64,000 bases of DNA from an uncultured candidate division WPS-2 bacterium (lineage in GTDB: Bacteria > Vulcanimicrobiota > Vulcanimicrobiia > Vulcanimicrobiales > Vulcanimicrobiaceae), in assembly GCA_937927945.1 (NCBI GenBank), contig CALEYW010000043.1, positions 186,001-250,000 of the forward strand, given 5' to 3'. The position numbers were made by a program, and so were the translations under genes. Below the pieces are notes generated by a model that ran no database searches, was not told the origin of the DNA, and saw only the letters and a list, made by a program, of their open reading frames with translations. Of this stretch, positions 58,780 to 64,000 are shown one piece after another; the first letter of the stretch is position 1, and each line of letters opens with the position of its first letter.

Positions 58780-59883
58780 ATGTCCGCGCTCTTCTCTCCC
58801 ATGACGCTGCGCGCAGTGCCGCTGCGCAACCGCCTCGTCGTCTCGCCGATGTGCGAGTACTCTTCGCTCGACGGGTTCGCCGGTGACTGGCATCTGGTCC
58901 ATCTCGGAAGCCGCGCCGTCGGCGGCGCGGGGCTCGTGCTCACCGAAGCAGCCGCCGTGACGCCGGAAGGCCGCATCTCGCCGCAAGACCTCGGCATCTG
59001 GCAGGACGAGCACGTCGAGATGCTCTCTCGCATCGCGCGGTTCTGCAACGAGCAGGGCGCGCAGTGGGGGACGCAGCTCGCGCACGCCGGACGCAAAGCC
59101 TCGACGAAGCGGCCGTGGGAAGGCACGGGCGCGGTCGCGCTCGCCGACGGCGGCTGGGTTCCGGTTGCGCCGGGTACCGACCCCTTCGATCCGACCTATC
59201 CGGTCCCCACGGCGCTCGACGAGGAGGGCATCGCTGGGATCGTGCGCGCCTTCGCCGCGGCGGCGGAGCGCACGCGCGCCGCCGGCGGAACGGTGATCGA
59301 GATCCACGCCGCGCACGGCTATCTGCTCCACGAGTTCCTCTCGCCGCTGATCAACCACCGCACCGATCGCTGGGGCGGCAGCTTCGAAAACCGCACGCGC
59401 CTGGTGCGCGAGGTCGTCGCGGCGGTGCGCGGCGCGTGGCCCGAACGGTTCCCGCTCTTCGTGCGCATTTCGGCGACCGATTGGGTCGACGGCGGGTGGG
59501 ACATCGAGCAGAGCATCGAGCTCTCGCGCGTGCTGCGCGGCGAAGGCGTCGATCTCATCGACGCGAGTTCCGGCGGCGCCGTACCGGTCCCGCCCGGCGC
59601 GATGCCGATCGGCCCGCTCTTCCAGACGCCGTTCGCGGAACGGATTCGGCGCGAGGCCGGCATCGCGACCGGCGCCGTCGGCATGATCGTCGAACCGGCC
59701 GACGCCGAAGCGATCGTCGCGGACGGCCGCGCCGACCTGGTCGTCATGGCGCGCGAACTGCTGCGCGATCCGTACTGGCCGCTGTTCGCCTCGCGCGCGC
59801 TCGGCGCCGAGATGCCGTGGTCGAATCAATACGCGCGCGCCAAAGGCGACCGCGCGACGATGCGCGTTCCGGCCAAGGTCTGA
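58780..59883 (+). CDS. Old yellow enzyme, YqjM-like NADPH:flavin oxidoreductase
   Basis: The 367-residue FMN enzyme begins ALFSPMTLRAVPLRNRLVVS PMCEYSS, with the regulatory Cys of the YqjM class. It has HLGSRAVGGAGLVLTEAAAV, GTQLAHAGRKAS, the active-site pair in IEIHAAHGYLLHEFLSPLIN, RTDRWGGSFENRTRLVREVV and a final VVMARELLRDPYWPLFA. YqjM-type enzymes reduce alpha,beta-unsaturated carbonyl compounds, often as detoxification. It is probably cytoplasmic and monocistronic. Confidence 0.93.
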   Translation: MSALFSPMTLRAVPLRNRLVVSPMCEYSSLDGFAGDWHLVHLGSRAVGGAGLVLTEAAAVTPEGRISPQDLGIWQDEHVEMLSRIARFCNEQGAQWGTQLAHAGRKASTKRPWEGTGAVALADGGWVPVAPGTDPFDPTYPVPTALDEEGIAGIVRAFAAAAERTRAAGGTVIEIHAAHGYLLHEFLSPLINHRTDRWGGSFENRTRLVREVVAAVRGAWPERFPLFVRISATDWVDGGWDIEQSIELSRVLRGEGVDLIDASSGGAVPVPPGAMPIGPLFQTPFAERIRREAGIATGAVGMIVEPADAEAIVADGRADLVVMARELLRDPYWPLFASRALGAEMPWSNQYARAKGDRATMRVPAKV

Positions 59884-60256
59884 TCGCGCATCGGGACACT
59901 CCGCAGCTCTCCCCTTCCGAGTATCTCAATCTCGTTGCCGACCCGCATCAGGGAAATGCGGAATCGGAGAGCTTTGTCGGGGTCGTCGCAGCAACTGCCG
60001 AGGGCGCCGGCGGACTCATCGGCTATGGAATGGAAACGCTCGGCGAGTACCTCGACGACAAGACGAATCAACCCGGGAGCCCCGAGGATTCGTCGCACGC
60101 CGCCGCTCCCGAATCGCACGCCTCCGCAGACGCAACCGCAAGCGGCAGTTTCGATGCCGGCATGCCCGATGCGCCAGCGGTCACGCCGGTAATCAGGACC
60201 ATGTCGATTTCGGCGCGCCGGATTTCGGCGCGCACGGGGGTTGAGCAATGCCGGCC
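59884..60256 (+). other. 373-base stretch with a start-less open frame
   Basis: No conventional gene is placed here. One frame is open from the end of the old yellow enzyme gene to 60260 and reads SPSEYLNLVADPHQGNAESE, SFVGVVAATAEGAGGLIGYG and METLGEYLDDKTNQPGSPED, then a Ser/Ala-rich tail. This looks protein-like, but the first in-frame ATG is at 60030, in the middle. It may be the remnant of a gene that lost its 5' end, or a small protein from 60030. It directly precedes another decayed gene. Confidence 0.35.
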
Positions 60257-61213
60257 ATGAATCACGCGGCCTCCAGCGTCGCTGCCGCAAAGATGCTTTT
60301 CGATCGAGGGCGTCTCGAAGAGAGCGCCGCCGCATTCGGCGACGTGTCCGCGTCGCCGGACCACGCAATCCGAAGAACGGCCACGCGACCTACTATCTCG
60401 GGCTGATCGCCGAGCACGATGGCGACGAGATGCGAGCGCTCGGGTTGTATACCCGGGCGTTGGCACTCGACCCCTCGATCGGCGATGCGAAAGAACGGCG
60501 CTCGGATGACGAACGGTGCGGTTCCCAGCGGCGTCACCGCAGACGCCCCGATCGAAGACGAACCCATCGCGGGTTCGTTGTATGCGCTCATCGAGCAAAA
60601 CCGCAGCCCCACCGGCCGCGCCGCGTTAGCCGGCGTCACCGCGCTCGACGCGCGCGCTCACCCGAGGCTGCTCGCCCGAGCCGAAACCGATACCATCACG
60701 ATGGCGCTCGCCCTGCTTCCGCTGGGGACGTGTTTGCTCGCGATCGTGTTTTCGTCTCGCAACCTCCTTTCAACGTTCTTTCGGCAGCGCTTCGCGTGGG
60801 GCTGGCCGCACGATCACGCGGCCGCGGCGCACCTTTCGGCGCTGATCTTCTCATCCGTGATGGTCATGCTCTGCCTTTGACTCGTTCGCGTCCTCTGGCT
60901 CTGGCTCGTTTGCCGCACGACGACGCTCGAGTTTGCCGAAGCGAGGCTGTCCATCGAATCCGGCGTCTTCGGCAAGAAGCTCCGCGTGATCGAGCTCTAC
61001 CGCATTCGCGAGCTGTACATCAAACAGAACTTCTGGAACAGGTTTACGAACGACGGCTCTCTCGTCGCCAAGTATGACGAGGCCGACGGCAGAGGCGTCC
61101 TCGAGCTCGTCGGGTTCTTCCCGTTCGACGAGCTTCGCCTTCGGCTCGACGGTCTGAGAAACGTCGTCGTCCTGCTGCGCTCCGGTCCGTGGGGCGCCGG
61201 TATCCGGTACTAG
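60257..61213 (+). pseudogene. Decayed TPR plus bacterial PH-domain membrane protein
   Basis: Frame 2 starts at ATG 60257 with SSVAAAKMLFDRGRLEESAA (a TPR helix). Frame 1 then continues it from about 60345 with RNPKNGHATYYLGLIAEHDG and LGLYTRALALDPSIGDAKER. Frame 2 resumes at about 60500 with MTNGAVPSGVTADAPIEDEP, membrane text (ALALLPLGTCLLAIVFSS) and VMVMLCL, and meets TGA at 60878-60880. The same frame goes on past the TGA with LVRVLWLWLVCRTTTLEFAE and a bPH-like LYRIRELYIKQNFWNRF to TAG at 61213. So there are two opposite frame changes and one nonsense codon. Confidence 0.65.
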
Positions 61214-61238
61214 TCCGGACCGCGCGAGCCGACGGGCG

Positions 61239-63896
61239 TCAGCCCGTCACCCGCAGCCCCGCCGCGATCCCGTTGATCGAGAGCCGTATGGTATCGCGCA
61301 AGACGGGATCCGGCCGCGCGCGATACTCGCGCAGCAGGCGGACTTGCAGCAGCGAGATCGGGTCGACGTACGGATTGCGCAGCGCGATGCTGCGCGCGAG
61401 CGTCGGGTCGTCGGCGAGCAGCGCGTCGCGCCCGAGGATCGCCAGCACGGCGTCGACCGACGACGCGTACTCCGCCCGAATCGCCGGCAGGTAGCGTTCC
61501 GCGGCGGCCGTGTCGGGCAGCAGCCCGCGCACGTACCGTTCGAAGATCGCCAGGTCGGCGACCGCCAGCGCGCGCTCGACGCTGCGCAGCAGGGTGGCGA
61601 AAAACGGAAAGCCTGACGCCATTGCGCGCAGCGTGTCGAGCTCTTGCGGCACGGAGCGGATCGCGGCGCCGAAGCCGTACCAGCCGGGAAGCATCGCGCG
61701 CGCTTGCGTCCAGGCGAACGCCCATGGGATCGCGCGCAGATCGGCGACGGAGCGGCGCGCTCCGCGCCGGCCGGGCCGCGAGCTGATCTGCATGTCGCCG
61801 ATCTCGTCGAGCGGCGTGCAGGCCGCGAAGAAGTCGAGGAACTCCGGATCCTCGGCGAGCTCGAGGTAGGAACGCTCAGCGATCTGCGCGAGGCGGTCGA
61901 GCAGAGCGCCCCACTGCGGCGAAATTGCCGCCGCCGGCTCGCGCGTCGCGCGCAGCGCGGAGGTGAAGGCGAGTTCGAGGTTGCGGCGCGCGAGCGAGGG
62001 GAGGCCGTAGCGCGCGCCGATGACCTCACCTTGCTCGGTCACCTTGAACCGTCCGGTGTGCGCTTGCGGCGGCTGCGCGTCGATCGCCTCGCGCGCGTCC
62101 GCCGCGCCGCGACCGACCGAACCGCCGCGGCCGTGAAAGAAGCGCAGCGTGACGCCGTGACGCGCGGCCACGCCGGCAAGCGCGCCCTGCGCGCGATAGA
62201 CAGCCCACGGGCTCGCGAGCGGCCCCATCAGCTTCGTCGTATCGGAGTAGCCGAGCATGACTTCCCACGTGCCGCCGCACGCGTCCACGTGCGCGCGAAA
62301 CGGCGCCGTCGACAGCAGCGCCTCCGCGATGCTCGCCGCGCCGGCCAGCGCGGTAGCGCTCTCGAGCAGCGGCACGATCTGCGCGGGGCCCGCGTCCAAG
62401 GCACCGGCAGCTCGAACGAGCGCGTGCAGCGCAAGCACGTCGAACGCCGATTCGGTCCCGGCCAGAATGAACGTTCGGACCGCGCCCGGGCCGCGCCGCC
62501 GCACGCCCGCGACCGCGCTCAGGGAGGCGATCGCGTCGGTCGTTTCGGGCGAGAACGACACCGTGGTCGGTATCAGCGGCCGCGCCGAGCGGAGCTCGCG
62601 CTCGAACCATGCGGCAAGGGTCGCTTCATCGCGCGTCGAGAGCGCCGGGAGCTCCGGCTCCACGATGCGCACGACCTCGTCGAGCGCGTTCCAGACGCGA
62701 TCGCGGTGCTGCCGCCATTCGAGCTCGCACAGGTGAAAGCCGAAGATGTCGACGGCGCGGCTCAAGCGGCGCAGCGGACGCGCCACGTCGTCTCCGCTGT
62801 GCGCGCTCGCGCTGCGCTCGAGCACGGCGAGGTCGGCGAGAAACTCTGCCGCATCGGGGTACGCGCCCTCACGGTCCGCGATCGCGAGGGTCAGACGCCG
62901 ATGGACGAAGGCGAGCTTGCGGCGATACGGTTCCGCTTCTTGGCGCGGTCCGACCGTGTACCGCACGTCCGGCAGCGCGGCGCTGTCCGCATCGACCGAC
63001 GCGAGGAGTTCCCGTGAAACCTCGCCGCGCACGGCATCCTGTGAGAACCGCACCTGGAGGTCCTCGACGGCGCGCTGATAGCGTTCGAGCACGAAACGTC
63101 GCGCCTGCTCGTGCGCGGCGACGATCGCGTCGGGCGCGACGTTGGGATTGCCGTCGCGGTCTCCGCCGATCCAGCTGCCGAAGTGCAGCACCGTCGGCAC
63201 GCCCCGGCCTAAGCGGCGCTCCAAGCGTTCGAACAGCAGCGGCGCCTCTTCGAAGAGCGACTCACGGAAACGGGCGACGAGATTGCGTACTTCATCGTGC
63301 ACGGTGGGCGCGCTGCGGTACAGCTCGTTGCTCTGCCAGAGCAGCAGGATCTGCGCGCGCAGCTCCGCTTCGATTCCCTCACGGTCTTCGGCGGTGAGCA
63401 CCCGTTCGTCGAGGTCGCGCAGCGCGCTCGCGATCGCGGCGATCTTGTCGCTGGTCGTGCGGCGCAGCACCTCGGTCGGGTGCGCCGTGAAAACGAGCGT
63501 GAGCTCCACCTCGTCGACGGCACCGGGCGTCTGGGGCGACAGCGTTTCGAGCGCGCCGCGCAACGGCGGCTCCCCGTGCAGCGCGCGTTCGCGCCGGCGG
63601 CGCTCGCGATGCAATTGTTCGGCCAGGTTGACCATCTGGAAGTACAGGCCGAACGCGCGGATCACTTCGACCGCGTCCTCGCTGGAGAGCTCGTCCAGCA
63701 GGCGGTCGATCTCCGCATCGATCGCGGCGCTCGGCGACGCGCGCCGTTCGCGGGTCAGCCCGCGCAGCCGTTCGACGTACGCGAACGTGGTCGGGCGCGC
63801 GTGCGTACGGAGCGCATCACCGACCAGCCGCCCCAGCAGTGCGACTTGCGCACGAAGCGGCGCCGCCGTGTCGCGGTCCATCGCCGGCGAACTCAT
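61239..63896 (-). CDS. ppc: Phosphoenolpyruvate carboxylase
   Basis: The enzyme adds bicarbonate to PEP to give oxaloacetate. From ATG 63896 it has 885 residues (a second Met at 63926 is possible). It has the catalytic His in LVFTAHPTEVLRRTTSDKI, WIGGDRDGNPNVAPD, the catalytic loop FFHGRGGSVGRG, QISSRPGRRGARRSVADLRA, and the conserved C-terminal SINGIAAGLRVTG. The usual GYSDSxKD segment reads MLGYSDTTKLMG, keeping the Lys but losing the following Asp. No malate or TCA gene is adjacent. It is convergent with the decayed TPR/PH gene, with stops 25 bases apart. Confidence 0.93.
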   Translation of the reverse strand: MSSPAMDRDTAAPLRAQVALLGRLVGDALRTHARPTTFAYVERLRGLTRERRASPSAAIDAEIDRLLDELSSEDAVEVIRAFGLYFQMVNLAEQLHRERRRRERALHGEPPLRGALETLSPQTPGAVDEVELTLVFTAHPTEVLRRTTSDKIAAIASALRDLDERVLTAEDREGIEAELRAQILLLWQSNELYRSAPTVHDEVRNLVARFRESLFEEAPLLFERLERRLGRGVPTVLHFGSWIGGDRDGNPNVAPDAIVAAHEQARRFVLERYQRAVEDLQVRFSQDAVRGEVSRELLASVDADSAALPDVRYTVGPRQEAEPYRRKLAFVHRRLTLAIADREGAYPDAAEFLADLAVLERSASAHSGDDVARPLRRLSRAVDIFGFHLCELEWRQHRDRVWNALDEVVRIVEPELPALSTRDEATLAAWFERELRSARPLIPTTVSFSPETTDAIASLSAVAGVRRRGPGAVRTFILAGTESAFDVLALHALVRAAGALDAGPAQIVPLLESATALAGAASIAEALLSTAPFRAHVDACGGTWEVMLGYSDTTKLMGPLASPWAVYRAQGALAGVAARHGVTLRFFHGRGGSVGRGAADAREAIDAQPPQAHTGRFKVTEQGEVIGARYGLPSLARRNLELAFTSALRATREPAAAISPQWGALLDRLAQIAERSYLELAEDPEFLDFFAACTPLDEIGDMQISSRPGRRGARRSVADLRAIPWAFAWTQARAMLPGWYGFGAAIRSVPQELDTLRAMASGFPFFATLLRSVERALAVADLAIFERYVRGLLPDTAAAERYLPAIRAEYASSVDAVLAILGRDALLADDPTLARSIALRNPYVDPISLLQVRLLREYRARPDPVLRDTIRLSINGIAAGLRVTG

Positions 63897-63950
63897 CGGG
63901 CCCGCTTCGCGCAGCCGCCGCTTCACGCCTACCCGGTCGAGAGACGCACG

Positions 63951-64000
63951 TCAGTACGAGCGCGGCATGCCGAGGACGTGCTCTGCTACGTAGCTGAGGA
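63951..64000 (-). CDS. C-terminal end of an acyl-CoA dehydrogenase-like protein (partial)
   Basis: From the right edge the minus strand reads LSYVAEHVLGMPRSY followed by TGA at 63951-63953. This resembles the last residues of acyl-CoA dehydrogenases, which often end in a similar Glu-x-Leu-Gly-Pro pattern. Only 15 codons are visible, so the assignment is tentative. The ppc start is 54 bases downstream on the same strand. Confidence 0.35.
   Translation of the reverse strand, partial: LSYVAEHVLGMPRSY

Noticed and set aside
60878..60880. UGA read as an amino acid in the PH-domain gene
   Set aside because: UGA ends many intact genes in this window (for example 18532 and 59883), and the same gene also has two frame changes, so mutation or sequencing error is simpler.
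1..64000. CRISPR arrays, prophage, conjugative or defence system
   Set aside because: No regularly spaced repeats, phage structural genes, relaxase, restriction or toxin-antitoxin genes were recognised; the only mobile element is the broken ISNCY copy.

Overview
The window is a GC-rich, gene-dense chromosomal segment of a diderm, probably aerobic heterotrophic bacterium. Evidence for an outer membrane is the porin-like protein at 21985-23556, which ends in Phe. Housekeeping genes present are phosphoenolpyruvate carboxylase, folate genes, dprA, ilvE, a hemL-like gene and modBC. The mix of carotenoid genes, many exported peptidases and Thr/Pro-rich lipoproteins fits the Eremiobacterota/Vulcanimicrobiota (WPS-2) type of genome; that placement is an inference and was not tested. 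No tRNA, rRNA, CRISPR array or intact mobile element was recognised.

Layout. 1-12 kb: an ABC-2 exporter whose ATPase and two permeases are scattered, an AidB-like dehydrogenase, a compact stress cassette (pirin, UBP zinc finger, ClpN domain, BCP peroxiredoxin), an AlkA-like glycosylase, and a RuBisCO-like gene cut in two by an inversion, followed by its cupin. 12-26 kb: a sortilin-like beta-propeller plus S9 peptidase operon, a cell-wall amidase-like protein and serine beta-lactamase fold pair, an ornithine cyclodeaminase family gene, cyclophilin, an M28 peptidase, the porin, a hemL-like gene, dprA and a UlaG-like hydrolase. 27-30 kb: crtB and a plant-type phytoene desaturase, divergent from an unusual DUF1858-Mrp fusion. 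30-40 kb: amidohydrolase, Ste24-like protease, glycosyltransferase, GH1-like hydrolase, and a folate block with a FolK-FolE2 fusion next to folP. 40-53 kb: lipoproteins, a large zinc protease, NIPSNAP protein, peptide-binding lipoprotein with S9 peptidase, and a DGPF protein plus ECF42 sigma factor pair. 53-64 kb: ilvE with an apparent attenuator leader, a gutted ISNCY transposase, FAH hydrolase, modBC, an anti-sigma-like ATPase, an old yellow enzyme, a decayed TPR/PH-domain gene and ppc.

Two themes stand out. First, gene decay by local rearrangement: an inversion inside the RuBisCO-like gene, internal deletions in a MetX-like hydrolase and in the IS transposase, a homopolymer frameshift, a gene with two frame changes and an in-frame TGA, and several remnants. 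In other places convergent genes overlap because the expected stop is missing. Second, domain fusions and regulation: HPPK joined to type IB GTP cyclohydrolase, DUF1858 joined to an Mrp ATPase that lacks the usual C-terminal cysteines, and a short peptide rich in Val, Leu and Ile codons followed by a 16-bp hairpin upstream of ilvE.
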